NCBI RefSeq assembly: GCF_900163655.1
Contig: NZ_FWFG01000001.1
Coordinates: 1 to 39,496 of the forward strand
Direction of reading: 5' to 3'
Source: Brachybacterium nesterenkovii
GTDB taxonomy: Bacteria > Actinomycetota > Actinomycetes > Actinomycetales > Dermabacteraceae
Length of the DNA: 39,496 nucleotides
Below are positions 1 to 9,477 of the stretch, one piece after another; the stretch's first letter is position 1; every line of letters begins with the position of its first letter. The notes below the pieces were generated by a model. That model ran no database searches. It was not told the origin of the DNA and worked only from the letters and a program-made list of their open reading frames with translations. The translations under genes were made by a program, and so were the position numbers.

Positions 1-2874
1 GTGCGCGAGATGGGCCGCGACGCGTTCTACCTCCTGGCCCTCGCGCCCGCCGCGACCGCTCTCTGGACGGCGTCCCAGGATCCGCATGCCCTGGCGAGCG
101 ACCCGCTCATCGGGTCCGTGCCCTGGATCCCCGCCTTCGGCGTCGAGCTGTCCTGGCGCCTGGACGTCCTGTCCTGGGTGCTGCTGCTCATCGTCTCCGG
201 CATCGGCACCCTCGTGCTCGCCTACTGCGCCCGCTACTTCAAGGACACCGAGCCGGGTCTGGGCCGCTTCGCCGCCGTCCTCACCGCCTTCGCGGGCGCC
301 ATGGTCGGGCTCGTCGTCGCCGACGACGTCGTGGTCCTGTACACGTTCTGGGAGCTGACCACGATCTTCTCCTTCCTGCTGATCGGCCACTACTCCGACA
401 AGCAGGCCTCGCGGCGCGCCGCCATGAACGCGCTGCTGTCGACCACCGCGGGCGGCCTCGCGATGCTGGCCGGCCTGCTCATGCTCGCCTCCCGCGCCGG
501 GACGATGAGCCTCGCGGGGATCGTCGCCTCCCCGATGTGGAGCGACGGCGGGCCCTTCCTGCTGACGGCCCTGCTGCTGGTCCTCGCGGGTGCGACCAGC
601 AAGTCCGCCCTCGTGCCCACGCACTTCTGGCTACCCGGGGCGATGGCCGCGCCCACCCCCGTCTCCGCGTACCTGCACGCCGCCGCGATGGTCAAGGCCG
701 GCATCTACCTGATCCTGCGCCTGGGCCCCGTGATCGCCCTGGCGCCCGCGGCGTCCTGGACCGTGGCAGTCCTCGGCGCCGCGACGATGCTCGTCGGGGG
801 CTGGCGGGCCCTACGCCAGTGGGACATCAAGCTGCTGCTGGCCTACGGCACCGTCTCGCAGCTGGGGTTCATGGCCGCGATCGCCGCGATCGGCACGCGC
901 GGCGCCGCCCTGGCCGCCCTGGCCCTCCTCATCGCCCACTCGCTGTTCAAGGCGCCGCTGTTCATGGTCGTCGGCGCCATCGACAAGAAGTTCGGCAGCC
1001 GCGACCTGCGCTGCCTGAACCGCACGTGGCGCCAGGCCCCCGTCCTCGCCGTGATCGGCGTCCTGTCCGCCGCCTCGATGGCGGGCCTGCCGCCGCTGCT
1101 CGGCTTCGTGACCAAGGAGGCCGTGCTCACCGCCCTGTGGGAGGGCGGGACCGGCCACCGCGCGCTCGCCCTGGCCCTCGTCGCGGGCTCGATCCTCACC
1201 GTCGCCTACGCCTGGCGCTTCGTCGTCGGCGCCTTCGGGCCCGGCAGCGCGGAGCCGCCGGCCGTGCGCCCGCGCATCACCCCCGGGTTCTGGGGACCGC
1301 CGGCGCTCATCGCGCTCGGCACCCTCGCCCTCCCGCTGCTGGCCGGGCCCCTCGAGGCGCTCCTGCACGGCTACGCCGACACGGTGCCCGACGACGGCGC
1401 CGTCGTGCACCTCGCGCTCGTGCCGCACGTGGGCATCCCGCTGCTGCTGAGCGGGATCGCGATCGCCGGCGGCGCGCTCCTGGCCCTCGGCGCGCGCCCG
1501 ATGGCCGCCCTCCAGCACGCCGTCTCGCCGCAGACCCGCGGCGGCGCCCTCGAGGAGTGGCTGGACGCGGAGAAGAGCTTCCGCCGCCTGTTGCGCGTCA
1601 CCGATCGCGCGGCCGTCGCCGTGACCGGCCTGGTCCAGCGCGGCTCCCTGCCCTACACGCTGGGCACCATGTTCGTGGTGCTCATCGTGCTGATGGTCCC
1701 CGTCGCCGCCCGCATCGGCGCCCTGCCCGACAACCTCCTCCCCTTCTTCAGCCCCGCCGAGGTGGGGATCCTCGTGATCGCCGTGCTCGGCTCGATCGGT
1801 GCGGCCCGCTCGCGGCGCCGCCTGCGCGCCATCATGCTCGTGACCGTCACCGGCTTCTGCTCGGCCCTGCTGTTCCTCATGTGGGGCGCGCCGGACGTCG
1901 CCACCACGCAGGTGCTCGTCGAGACGATCCTGACGGTCGTCATGGTGCTCGTGCTGCGCCGCCTCCCGCTGCACTTCTCGCGGCGGCCGCTGAAGTCCGA
2001 TCAGTGGCTGCGCTGGTCCATCGCGATCGGCACCGCCGTCGTGCTGTGCTCCGTGGCGCTCGTGGCCGCGGGCGCGCGGGTCGACGAGCCCTTCGGCCCC
2101 GGTCTCATCGAGACCGCGTACACGATCGGCGGCGGCCACAACGTCGTCAACGTCGCCCTCGTCGACGCCCGCGTGTGGGACACCATGGGCGAGATCTCCG
2201 TGCTGCTCGTGGTCGCCATCGGCGTCGCCTCCCTCATCTTCGTGACCCGGCGCGAGCAGCGGATCGCCCGCGTGAAGGACATCGAGCGGCCGCAGCCGGT
2301 GTGGCGCCGCCCCGATGCGGCCGCGCTGCCCGAGAACGTCTTCGCCTTCGACGTGCGCCCCTCCTCCGCGGAGGGCAACCGCTGGCGCACCTGGCTGTCG
2401 GCCGGGCTGACGCTCGCGCCCGAGCGGCGCATGGTGATCCTCGAGGTCATCACCCGCCTGGTGTTCCCGCTCATGATGCTGTTCTCGATCTACCTGCTCA
2501 TGGCCGGGCACAACGACCCGGGCGGCGGCTTCGCGGGCGGGCTCGTCGCGGGCCTGGCCCTGACGCTGCGCTACCTGGCCGGCGGCCGCTACGAGCTGTC
2601 GGAGGCCGCGCCCGTCCAGGCCGGACTCTTGCTGGGCACCGGCATGGGCATCGCCGTCCTCACGGGCCTGGTGCCCGTGGCGCTCGGGGGCGGCGTGTTC
2701 GACTCCTACGTCACGACCGTCCACCTCCCGGTGCTGGGGGAGAAGCACCTGGCCTCGGCGCTCGTGTTCGACGTCGGGGTGTACCTCGTCGTGATCGGCG
2801 TCGTCTTGGACTTCCTGCGGTCGCTGGGATCGCAGATCGACCGCCAGCAGGAGGCCGAGCTCGATGCCCGTTAG
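1..2874 (+). CDS. mrpA: Na+/H+ antiporter subunit A with fused MnhB domain (5' end probably outside window)
   Basis: Large membrane subunit of the Mrp cation/proton antiporter, which exports Na+ in exchange for protons. The 957 codons hold about 20 hydrophobic segments. The first two thirds resemble NuoL/MrpA: a conserved Glu lies in a FWELTT motif near residue 118, and a Lys in [10 protein letters not shown] lies near residue 231. From about residue 810 a MnhB-type domain follows ([19 protein letters not shown], then DPGGGFAGG), so MrpB is fused to the C-terminus and no separate mrpB exists. The GTG at base 1 is an arbitrary start. Family members normally have another N-terminal helix, so the gene is probably cut by the window edge. 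It overlaps mrpC by 11 bp, indicating translational coupling. Confidence 0.93.
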   Translation: MREMGRDAFYLLALAPAATALWTASQDPHALASDPLIGSVPWIPAFGVELSWRLDVLSWVLLLIVSGIGTLVLAYCARYFKDTEPGLGRFAAVLTAFAGAMVGLVVADDVVVLYTFWELTTIFSFLLIGHYSDKQASRRAAMNALLSTTAGGLAMLAGLLMLASRAGTMSLAGIVASPMWSDGGPFLLTALLLVLAGATSKSALVPTHFWLPGAMAAPTPVSAYLHAAAMVKAGIYLILRLGPVIALAPAASWTVAVLGAATMLVGGWRALRQWDIKLLLAYGTVSQLGFMAAIAAIGTRGAALAALALLIAHSLFKAPLFMVVGAIDKKFGSRDLRCLNRTWRQAPVLAVIGVLSAASMAGLPPLLGFVTKEAVLTALWEGGTGHRALALALVAGSILTVAYAWRFVVGAFGPGSAEPPAVRPRITPGFWGPPALIALGTLALPLLAGPLEALLHGYADTVPDDGAVVHLALVPHVGIPLLLSGIAIAGGALLALGARPMAALQHAVSPQTRGGALEEWLDAEKSFRRLLRVTDRAAVAVTGLVQRGSLPYTLGTMFVVLIVLMVPVAARIGALPDNLLPFFSPAEVGILVIAVLGSIGAARSRRRLRAIMLVTVTGFCSALLFLMWGAPDVATTQVLVETILTVVMVLVLRRLPLHFSRRPLKSDQWLRWSIAIGTAVVLCSVALVAAGARVDEPFGPGLIETAYTIGGGHNVVNVALVDARVWDTMGEISVLLVVAIGVASLIFVTRREQRIARVKDIERPQPVWRRPDAAALPENVFAFDVRPSSAEGNRWRTWLSAGLTLAPERRMVILEVITRLVFPLMMLFSIYLLMAGHNDPGGGFAGGLVAGLALTLRYLAGGRYELSEAAPVQAGLLLGTGMGIAVLTGLVPVALGGGVFDSYVTTVHLPVLGEKHLASALVFDVGVYLVVIGVVLDFLRSLGSQIDRQQEAELDAR

Positions 2875-3571
2875 CCTCGCCCTCCTGCTCACCGCGGGCG
2901 TGATGATCGCCTGCGGCGTCTACCTGTTCCTCGAGCGCACCCTCACCCGCGTGCTGCTCGGCTTCGTGCTGGCCGGCAACGGCGTGAACCTCCTGTTCAT
3001 CGTCGCCGCCGGTCGCCCCGGCGCCCCGCCCTTCGAGGGGGACGCGGACCCGTCGACCATGACGGACCCGCTGCCGTTCGCGATGGTGCTGACCGCCATC
3101 GTCATCACCTTGGGCGTCTCCGCCTTCGTGCTGGCGCTGGCCTACCGGGCCCGGCAGCTGTTCGGCCACGACGAGGTGCCCGACGACGTCGAGGACCGGC
3201 GCGTCTTGCGGCGCCGCCGTCGCCGCACCACCCGCCGCGAGCAGGTGCGGGCCGGTGCCGAGCGCGCCGGGGCCGAAGGCCACGAGAGCGAGGGCCGCGA
3301 AGCCGCGGGGCATGGCGCGCCCGACCACGAGCATCCCGCGCACCTGCCCGCCACCGGCGGGCTCTCCGAGGGCCACCGCCAGGGCGCGCTCGCCCGCTCC
3401 CAGAGCGGTCAGGGCTGGCCGACCCAGCCCCCGGCGCCGGCCCCGCGGCCCGACGACGACACCGCGGACGATGACGACGATGCCGACGATCCCGTCGGCG
3501 CGGACCTGTCCTCGGCGCGGGACGCCCCGCTGGACCACACGGAATCGGACGAGGAGGAGGAGACGCGATGA
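2864..3571 (+). CDS. mrpC: Na+/H+ antiporter subunit C with long hydrophilic tail
   Basis: Small NuoK-like subunit of the Mrp antiporter. The first ~105 residues form three hydrophobic helices with the typical [14 protein letters not shown] stretch. Family members usually end near 110-130 residues, but this one has 235. The extra ~120 residues are charged and low-complexity: an Arg-rich block ([11 protein letters not shown]) is followed by a Pro/Ala stretch and an Asp-rich run ([13 protein letters not shown]). The tail should lie on one side of the membrane; its role is unknown. The ATG lies inside the end of mrpA, and the 3' end overlaps mrpD in an ATGA junction, so the gene sits in a coupled operon. 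Confidence 0.9.
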   Translation: MPVSLALLLTAGVMIACGVYLFLERTLTRVLLGFVLAGNGVNLLFIVAAGRPGAPPFEGDADPSTMTDPLPFAMVLTAIVITLGVSAFVLALAYRARQLFGHDEVPDDVEDRRVLRRRRRRTTRREQVRAGAERAGAEGHESEGREAAGHGAPDHEHPAHLPATGGLSEGHRQGALARSQSGQGWPTQPPAPAPRPDDDTADDDDDADDPVGADLSSARDAPLDHTESDEEEETR

Positions 3572-5154
3572 GCATCGAGCTCCTCCTCGCCCTGCCGGTC
3601 ATGCTCCCGCTGGCGGGGGCCGCCGCCGCCCTCCTCGCGCGCCACCACGCCCGCCTCCAGCTGGGGCTGGCGATCGCGACGCTCGCGGCGGTCGCGGTCG
3701 TCTCCGCCGTGCTCGCCCTCCACGTCGCCGAGCACGGCACGCTCGTGCTGCAGATCGGGCGGTGGACCCCGCAGCTGGGCATCGTGCTGGTCGTCGACCG
3801 CCTCTCCGCGCTCATGCTGGTGGTCTCGAGCATCGTGACGCTGGCCGTGCTCGTCTACTCGAGCGCGCAGTCGGTCTCCGAGAGCAGCGAGCGCACGCCC
3901 GTCGCGATCTACCACCCCACCTACCTGGTGCTGGTCGCGGGCGTGGCCATCGCCTTCGTCGCCGGCGACCTGTTCAACCTCTACGTCGGCTTCGAGGTGC
4001 TGCTGTCGGCCTCCTACGTGCTGCTGACCCTCGGCGGCTCGGCCTCGCGCATCCGCGCCGCCACCACCTACGTGATCGTCTCGCTGCTGTCCTCGCTGCT
4101 GTTCCTCGCGGGCGTCGGCGCGATCTACGCCGCCACGGGCACGGTCAACATGGCCGAGCTCGCCCTGCGCCTGGACCGCATCGAGCCCGGTCCGCGCCTC
4201 GCGCTCGAGATGATCCTGCTGGTCGCCTTCGCGATCAAGGCGGCGATCTTCCCGCTGTCGGCCTGGTTGCCGGACTCCTACCCGACGGCGCCGGCGCCGG
4301 TCACGGCCGTGTTCGCGGGCCTGCTCACCAAGGTCGGCATCTACGCGATCATCCGCCTGGAGACCCTGCTGTTCCCCGCCTCGGTCATCTCCGACCTGCT
4401 GCTGGCGGCCGCCGGGCTGAGCCTGCTGGTGGGCATCCTCGGCGCGCTCGCGCAGACAGACCTCAAGCGCGTCCTGTCCTTCACGCTCGTCTCCCACATG
4501 GGCTACATGCTGCTGGGCATCGGCCTGTCCACCCTGGTGTCGATGGGCGCGACCGTCTACTACGTGGTCCACCACATCACCGTGCAGTCCGCGCTGTTCC
4601 TCTCCGCCGGGCTCATCGAGGCCCGCGGCGGCACCACCAACCTCGCGCGCCTCGGCGGGATGGCCAAGGTGGCCCCGGTGATCGCGGTCCTGTTCTTCGT
4701 GCCCGCGATGAACCTCGCGGGCGTCCCGCCGCTCTCGGGCTTCATCGGGAAGGTGGGGCTGATCCTCGCCGGCATCGACGTCGGCTCGCCCGAGGCGTGG
4801 ATCCTCGTGGGCATCGCCCTGGTCACGAGCCTGCTGACGCTGTACGCGATGGGCAAGATCTGGAACCGCGCCTTCTGGCAGCCGGCCTCGGAGGAGATGG
4901 CCGCCGAGCTCGCCGACCGCGAGGTGGCGCCGGTGATGATCGGTGCCACGGGCGCCCTCGTCGTCTTCTCCCTGCTGCTGACGGTGCTCGCGGGGCCGCT
5001 CATGGCCTACACGGATGCGGCCGCCGCCTCCGTCCTGGAGCGCACGCCGTACGTGAGCGCGGTCCTCGGCGAGGACGCCGCCGCCCAGGTCCAGCACCGC
5101 ATCGGCGAGGACGGGCAGAAGGTCGAGCTGACGCAGGACGGGGGAGGGCGATGA
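3568..5154 (+). CDS. mrpD: Na+/H+ antiporter subunit D
   Basis: NuoM/NuoN-like proton-channel subunit of the Mrp complex, 528 residues with about 14 membrane helices. Family-typical charged residues within membrane segments are visible: Glu143 in LYVGFEVLLSAS, Lys224 in AFAIKAAIFP and Lys255 in LLTKVGIYAII. The interdomain motif WLPDSYPTAPAPV is present. The ATG overlaps the mrpC stop by 4 bp (ATGA), and mrpE starts the same way at the 3' end, which fixes both boundaries. Length and motifs match the family, so this subunit looks intact. Confidence 0.95.
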   Translation: MSIELLLALPVMLPLAGAAAALLARHHARLQLGLAIATLAAVAVVSAVLALHVAEHGTLVLQIGRWTPQLGIVLVVDRLSALMLVVSSIVTLAVLVYSSAQSVSESSERTPVAIYHPTYLVLVAGVAIAFVAGDLFNLYVGFEVLLSASYVLLTLGGSASRIRAATTYVIVSLLSSLLFLAGVGAIYAATGTVNMAELALRLDRIEPGPRLALEMILLVAFAIKAAIFPLSAWLPDSYPTAPAPVTAVFAGLLTKVGIYAIIRLETLLFPASVISDLLLAAAGLSLLVGILGALAQTDLKRVLSFTLVSHMGYMLLGIGLSTLVSMGATVYYVVHHITVQSALFLSAGLIEARGGTTNLARLGGMAKVAPVIAVLFFVPAMNLAGVPPLSGFIGKVGLILAGIDVGSPEAWILVGIALVTSLLTLYAMGKIWNRAFWQPASEEMAAELADREVAPVMIGATGALVVFSLLLTVLAGPLMAYTDAAAASVLERTPYVSAVLGEDAAAQVQHRIGEDGQKVELTQDGGGR

Positions 5155-5687
5155 GCGCACGGCTCCGGGCGCTTCCCGGCCACTGGTTCGAGATCCTCAT
5201 CGGCACGATCTTCTGGTGCCTGCTGTGGGGCGGCTTCGCGCCCTCGGACGTCCTCGGCGGGGCGGCAGCCGCCGCGCTCGTCGTGCTCCTGTTCCCCCTG
5301 CCCCGCGTGGCCCGGGAGCTGACGCTCCGCCCCTGGCCGCTCGCGGTGCTGATCGCGCGCTTCCTGGCCGACATGGTCGTCTCCGCGCTGCAGGTGGCCT
5401 GGTACGCGCTGCGGCCCGCCGGGGCGCCGGCGAGCTCGGTCATCGCCGTGCGCCTGCGCTCGCGCTCGGACCTGTTCCTCACCGCCACGGGCATGCTGTG
5501 CACCCTCATCCCCGGCTCCGTGGTGGTCGAGGCGCAGCGCTCGACCGGGACCCTGTTCCTGCACGCCTTCGGCGCCGCCACTCCCGAGGCGGCCGAGGAG
5601 GCGCGGCGGCGCACCCTCGAGCAGGAGGAGCGGGTGCTGCGCGCCCTCGCGCGCCGCGAGGAGCTCGAGGAGGCGGGCCTGGCATGA
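5151..5687 (+). CDS. mrpE: Na+/H+ antiporter subunit E
   Basis: MrpE/MnhE subunit, 178 residues. The N-terminal half has two or three hydrophobic segments (FEILIGTIFWCLLWGGF and a later ALVVLLFPL region). It is followed by the family-typical soluble part with VRLRSRSDLFLTATGMLCT and LIPGSVVVE. The start is the ATG overlapping the mrpD stop by 4 bp. The 3' end overlaps mrpF by 4 bp. The longer open frame upstream of this ATG is only a shadow of mrpD. Confidence 0.93.
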   Translation: MSARLRALPGHWFEILIGTIFWCLLWGGFAPSDVLGGAAAAALVVLLFPLPRVARELTLRPWPLAVLIARFLADMVVSALQVAWYALRPAGAPASSVIAVRLRSRSDLFLTATGMLCTLIPGSVVVEAQRSTGTLFLHAFGAATPEAAEEARRRTLEQEERVLRALARREELEEAGLA

Positions 5688-6097
5688 CGCTCGCGACCGG
5701 ACTGCTCATCGTCGCCGCGATCCTCACGATCGCCGCGATCCCCGTCGTGCACCGCATCATCGTGGGCCCGACGATCCTCGACCGCGCTGTCGCCTCGGAC
5801 ATGCTCGCCGTGCTCCTGGTGATGGCGATGACCGTGTACGCGGCTTCGGCCCGCTCCGTTTACGCCGGGGCCGCGATGCTGTCGATGACCGCCCTCGCGT
5901 TCCTGTCCACCGTGGCGATCGCGCGCTTCGTGGCCCGCGAGGACCAGCCGGCCGCCCCCGCCGCCGACGCGGGCGAGGAGACCGACGTGATCGACGCGCG
6001 CCCCGACATCGCCGAGGAGCGCACGCTGGGCACGCAGGCGCCGCTGGGGCAGCGGCCGGACACCGAGGGGACGGGGGCGCGCCATGGTGATCGCTGA
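5684..6097 (+). CDS. mrpF: Na+/H+ antiporter subunit F
   Basis: Small three-helix subunit of the Mrp complex, 137 residues. The core VGPTILDRAVASDML is the signature of MrpF and is followed by two more hydrophobic segments ending near residue 88. The last ~50 residues form a hydrophilic tail rich in Glu, Asp and Ala, which shorter homologues of about 90 residues lack. The ATG overlaps the mrpE stop by 4 bp, and the 3' end overlaps mrpG by 14 bp. Confidence 0.92.
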   Translation: MTLATGLLIVAAILTIAAIPVVHRIIVGPTILDRAVASDMLAVLLVMAMTVYAASARSVYAGAAMLSMTALAFLSTVAIARFVAREDQPAAPAADAGEETDVIDARPDIAEERTLGTQAPLGQRPDTEGTGARHGDR

Positions 6098-6662
6098 CGC
6101 CGCCGCGCTCGTGCTGATGATCCTCGGGGCGCTGCTGTTCCTCGTGGCCTCGATCGGCCTGGTGCGCTTCCCCGAGGTGCTCAGCCGCATGCACGCGGCC
6201 TCGAAGCCGCAGACGCTGGGGCTGATCCTCATGGTCGCGGGCATGGCGCTCGTGCTCCGCACCGTCGAGGGCCTCTGCCTGGCCGTCCTCGTGCTGCTCG
6301 CGCAGATGGCGACCGTGCCGGTCTCCTCGACCCTGCTGGCCCGCGCCGCCTTCCGCCGCGGCTTCGTGCGCGGAGGCGCCTACGCGATCGACGAGCTCAG
6401 CCCGCGCCTGGCCCGCACCCTGGACGAGGATGATGACGAGGACGGCTTCATCGACGAGGACGAGCTGGGCCCCGAGGTCGGGGACTTCGCCGACGCCGAC
6501 GAGCGCTTCCCCACGAACGTCGTCGGGGGCGGGAGCAGCGGGAGCGACCTCTCGCGCCTGTCCAACTGGGACGAGGCCGAGTCGGAGCCCCTCGTGGAGC
6601 CCGAGGAGATCGACATCGACGAGTCCGACCTGCTCGAGCCCGAGGACGTCGAGCGCGGCTGA
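6084..6662 (+). CDS. mrpG: Na+/H+ antiporter subunit G with acidic C-terminal tail
   Basis: Last subunit of the Mrp operon, 192 residues. Three hydrophobic helices occupy the first ~90 residues, with the family motif VRFPEVLSRMHAASKPQTLG. The remaining ~90 residues are very acidic, including runs such as LDEDDDEDGFIDEDELG and EPEEIDIDESDLLEPED. Most MrpG proteins end at 110-130 residues, so this tail is unusual. It overlaps mrpF by 14 bp. A strong hairpin terminator follows 47 bp after the stop, closing the operon. Confidence 0.92.
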   Translation: MVIADAAALVLMILGALLFLVASIGLVRFPEVLSRMHAASKPQTLGLILMVAGMALVLRTVEGLCLAVLVLLAQMATVPVSSTLLARAAFRRGFVRGGAYAIDELSPRLARTLDEDDDEDGFIDEDELGPEVGDFADADERFPTNVVGGGSSGSDLSRLSNWDEAESEPLVEPEEIDIDESDLLEPEDVERG

Positions 6663-6709
6663 CGCCGCCGGGGGGGCGGACGCGCTGGCGCCCAGACGCG
6701 CAGGCACGA

Positions 6710-6747
6710 CGAGGGCCGATCACCGCTGGTGCGGTGATCGGCCCTCG
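6710..6747. terminator. Bidirectional terminator between mrpG and fhs
   Basis: Perfect 16-bp inverted repeat (6710-6725 and 6732-6747) with a 6-nt loop, in the gap between two convergent genes. The symmetry suits termination in both directions. Neither side has a long T run, as is common in high-GC actinobacteria. Confidence 0.8.
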
Positions 6748-6776
6748 TGCTGTCGGGCTCCGGAGCCCGGCAGCGG

Positions 6777-8477
6777 TCAGAAGAGACCGAAGGCGTTGCC
6801 GTCCTCGTCGACGCCCATGCGCAGGGCGGCCGGCTCCTTGGGCAGGCCCGGCATCGTCATGATCTCGCCGGTGAGGGCGACGACGAAGCCGGCCCCGATC
6901 TTCGGGACGAGGTCGCGCACGTGCAGCACGTGCCCGCTGGGCGCGCCCAGCTTCGCCGGGTCGTCGGAGAAGGAGTACTGGGTCTTGGCCACGCAGACGG
7001 GCAGCGTGTCCCAGCCGTTCTTCTTCAGCGTCCGCAGCTTGGCGGCGGCCTTGCCCTCGAACTCGACGCGCTCGGCGCCGTAGATCTGCGTGGCGATCGT
7101 CGTCAGCGACGCCTCGACGCCCTCGGCGGGGTCGTAGAGGTGGTGGAAGTCGCCGCCGTCGTCGAAGGCGGCCATGACCTGCTCGGCGAGGTCCTCCGCG
7201 CCGGCCCCGCCCTTGGCCCAGACCTCGGAGAGGGCGGCGCGGAAGCCGTTGTCCTTCGCCCAGCCGAGGACGGCCTCGAGCTCGGCCTCGGTGTCCGAGG
7301 GGAAGCGGTTGAGCGCGATGACGGGCTCGAGCCCGAACTTGCGGATGTTCTCGACGTGGCGGCGCAGGTTCGCGGTGCCCTCGAGCGCGGCTGGGATGTC
7401 CTCGGCGCCGAGGTCCGCCTTGGCCACGCCGCCGTGCATCTTGAGCGCGCGGACCGTCGCGACGACCACGACGGCATCGGGCTTGAGGTTCCCGTACCGG
7501 GCCTTGATGTCGAGGAACTTCTCGGCGCCCAGGTCGGAGCCGAAGCCGGCCTCGGTGACCGTGACCTCGGACAGGCCCAGCGCGAGGCGCGTGGCCGTGA
7601 GCGAGTTGCAGCCGTGGGCGATGTTCGCGAACGGGCCGCCGTGGACCAGGGCGGGGGTGCCGCCGAGGGTCTGCACGAGGTTGGGGTCGATCGCGTTCTT
7701 GAGCAGCAGCGTGATCGCGCCCTCGATCTTCAGATCGCCCACGGTCACCGGCTCGCGGTCGTAGGTGAAGCCGACGACCACCGACGCAATGCGCTGGCGG
7801 AGATCGTGGATGTCGGTGGCCAGGCACAGGATCGCCATGATCTCGCTGGCCACGACGATGTCGAAGCCGTCCTCGCGCGGGACGCCCTGGGTGGGGCCGC
7901 CGAGGCCGATCACGAGCGAGCGCAGGGCGCGGTCGTTGACGTCCACGACGCGCTTGAACTGCATGCGCCGGGGGTCGATGTTCAGCTCGTTGCCCTGCTG
8001 GATGTGGTTGTCGACGAGGGCGGCCAGGGTGTTGTTGGCGATCTGGATGGCGTGGAAGTCGCCCGTGAAGTGCAGGTTGATGTCCTCCATCGGAACCACC
8101 TGGGCGTAGCCGCCGCCGGTGGCGCCGCCCTTGATGCCCATGATCGGGCCCAGCGCGGGCTCGCGCAGCGCGACCATGGTGCGCTTGCCGGCGAGCGTGA
8201 AGGCGTCGGCCAGGCCGACGGTGGTGGTGGACTTGCCTTCGCCCGCGGGGGTGGGGGACATGGCGGTCACGAGAACGAGGCGGTGCTCGCCGGAGTCCTC
8301 GACATCGCCGCGCAGGCGGGCGAGCTCGCGCAGATCCACCTTGGCCTTGGTGCGGCCGTAGGGGATGAGGGCCTCGTCGGGGATCCCCGCGCGGGCGGCG
8401 ATATCGCCGATGGGCTCGAGGGTGGCGGCCTGGGCGATCTTGAGGTCCGGGTTCTCGGACTGTGCTGCTGGGGACAT
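6777..8477 (-). CDS. fhs: Formate--tetrahydrofolate ligase
   Basis: Joins formate to tetrahydrofolate using ATP to give 10-formyl-THF, supplying one-carbon units for purines and initiator fMet in the cytosol. The 566 residues match the family length. The ATP-binding loop TPAGEGKST lies at residues 76-84. Other family segments are present: KGGATGGGYAQV, HLTGDFHAI-like FTGDFHAIQIANN, EAGFGSDLGAEKF and VALNRFP-like IALNRFPSD. The ATG at 8477 has a GAGGAG sequence 12 bp upstream. It stands alone on the minus strand and converges with mrpG. Confidence 0.96.
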   Translation of the reverse strand: MSPAAQSENPDLKIAQAATLEPIGDIAARAGIPDEALIPYGRTKAKVDLRELARLRGDVEDSGEHRLVLVTAMSPTPAGEGKSTTTVGLADAFTLAGKRTMVALREPALGPIMGIKGGATGGGYAQVVPMEDINLHFTGDFHAIQIANNTLAALVDNHIQQGNELNIDPRRMQFKRVVDVNDRALRSLVIGLGGPTQGVPREDGFDIVVASEIMAILCLATDIHDLRQRIASVVVGFTYDREPVTVGDLKIEGAITLLLKNAIDPNLVQTLGGTPALVHGGPFANIAHGCNSLTATRLALGLSEVTVTEAGFGSDLGAEKFLDIKARYGNLKPDAVVVVATVRALKMHGGVAKADLGAEDIPAALEGTANLRRHVENIRKFGLEPVIALNRFPSDTEAELEAVLGWAKDNGFRAALSEVWAKGGAGAEDLAEQVMAAFDDGGDFHHLYDPAEGVEASLTTIATQIYGAERVEFEGKAAAKLRTLKKNGWDTLPVCVAKTQYSFSDDPAKLGAPSGHVLHVRDLVPKIGAGFVVALTGEIMTMPGLPKEPAALRMGVDEDGNAFGLF

Positions 8478-8565
8478 CGTCGTTCTCAGCTCCTCGTCTG
8501 GTCGTCTGCGTCAGACATGCGGTGGTGTCGTCGGGGCCGTCGGGAGACGGCCGCGGCCCCGGTTC

Positions 8566-8571
8566 ACTCTA
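8566..8571 (-). promoter_or_regulatory. Candidate -10 element upstream of fhs
   Basis: On the minus strand this reads TAGAGT, a good actinobacterial -10 hexamer, 89 bp upstream of the fhs start. No convincing -35 hexamer is seen at the right distance. The rest of the 295-bp gap (8478-8772) shows no open frame or recognisable riboswitch, only the tRNA-Phe terminator at its far end. Confidence 0.35.
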
Positions 8572-8736
8572 GGTGGCCGGAGCGCCGGTCGGGTTCAGTC
8601 TGGCCAGATCAGGGCCAGATAGACAAGTGATGTCCGGGTTGTATATCAGTCCGGGCCCGAGTTCGACCGGGATGGCAGCTCCGATGGAGCCGGTCGTCGC
8701 GGTGGTGGTAGGACGCATGTCGTGCTCGGACGACGA

Positions 8737-8767
8737 GAAGGCCCCCGTCCTGAGGACGGGGGCCTTC
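8737..8767 (-). terminator. Terminator downstream of tRNA-Phe
   Basis: Perfect 14-bp inverted repeat (8737-8750 and 8754-8767) with a 3-nt loop, starting 5 bp beyond the 3' end of the minus-strand tRNA-Phe. It ends the tRNA transcript. Confidence 0.8.
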
Positions 8768-8772
8768 GGCGG

Positions 8773-8845
8773 TGGCTCCGACCGGCGTCGATCCGGTGAC
8801 CTTTCGATTTTCAGTCGAACGCTCTACCAACTGAGCTACAGAGCC
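8773..8845 (-). tRNA. tRNA-Phe (GAA)
   Basis: A 73-nt cloverleaf on the minus strand: 7-bp acceptor stem GGCTCTG/CGGAGCC with one wobble pair, D-arm AGCTCAGTTGGTAGAGC, anticodon loop CTGAAAA with anticodon GAA (8812-8810), a T-loop and discriminator A. CCA is not encoded. It is the last of three tRNA genes transcribed Glu, Asp, Phe. Confidence 0.96.
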
Positions 8846-9043
8846 TCGGCTCGCCGTGAGGCGGCCGGGGATCAGAGTAGCAGGCGGCAGGGCCGACCCG
8901 ACAATCGGGAATCCCCGGTGAGAGCGAGGCCACGCGGCAGGCGGCGGGGGCGGCGCCGGCACGGGGTCGAGGCGCGGGGCGGAGGCAGAGGAGGCGGCGA
9001 CGGCCCGATCCATGCGCGCGAGGCGCGGGCGGGAGGCATGCGA

Positions 9044-9073
9044 AAGGCCCCGGAGCGTCTGCTCCGGGGCCTT
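9044..9073 (-). terminator. Terminator downstream of tRNA-Asp
   Basis: Perfect 13-bp stem (9044-9056 and 9061-9073) with a 4-nt loop. On the minus strand it lies just after tRNA-Asp and runs into a short T tract. It suggests each tRNA in the cluster may be terminated separately. Confidence 0.75.
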
Positions 9074-9082
9074 GCACGGGGG

Positions 9083-9156
9083 CGACCCTGACCGGGCTTG
9101 AACCGGCGACCTCCGCCGTGACAGGGCGGCACTCTAACCAACTGAGCTACAGGGCC
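9083..9156 (-). tRNA. tRNA-Asp (GTC)
   Basis: A 74-nt cloverleaf on the minus strand: acceptor GGCCCTG/CAGGGTC with one G-U pair, D-arm AGCTCAGTTGGTTAGAG, anticodon loop CTGTCAC with anticodon GTC (9122-9120), T-arm with GGTTCAAGCC, and discriminator G as expected for tRNA-Asp. CCA is not encoded. Confidence 0.96.
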
Positions 9157-9239
9157 ATTCTCGCCGTCCGCGGTCCGATCTTCCGACCGTCGCGCTTCCG
9201 ACTCCGAGAACTCTACCGGACGATTCCCGGCGCTCACGA

Positions 9240-9275
9240 CCGGATCCGGTGTGAGAGACCTCGCACCGGATCCGG
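9240..9275. terminator. Inverted repeat between tRNA-Glu and tRNA-Asp
   Basis: A 12-bp inverted repeat (9240-9251 and 9264-9275) with a 12-nt loop lies 25 bp beyond the 3' end of minus-strand tRNA-Glu. It may terminate the tRNA-Glu transcript. Each arm contains the self-complementary CCGGATCCGG. Confidence 0.5.
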
Positions 9276-9299
9276 GGCTTCCCGGCGGTGCGGCCTGCG

Positions 9300-9372
<73 letters not shown>

Positions 9373-9477
9373 CCGCCCGACGAGCATCGGTCCCCGCGCG
9401 GGGATCCCGACCGTGCCGAGCGCGACGAGCATACCCGCTGCCAGCTCCCTCTCGCCCGGGCCTGCCAGGATGGGCGC

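Noticed and set aside
811-2892. A 693-codon open frame opposite mrpA
   Set aside because: It is antisense to a clear Mrp subunit, has low-complexity Asp/Glu/His/Arg composition typical of reverse-strand reading of GC-rich genes, and shows no domain motif.
8478-8772. Riboswitch or leader gene upstream of fhs
   Set aside because: No conserved THF, glycine or purine riboswitch core was recognised; only a -10-like hexamer and the tRNA-Phe terminator are supported.
8573-9091. Plus-strand open frame across the tRNA-Phe/Asp region
   Set aside because: It runs through a tRNA gene and two terminators, and its translation is low-complexity Arg/Gly. Not coding.
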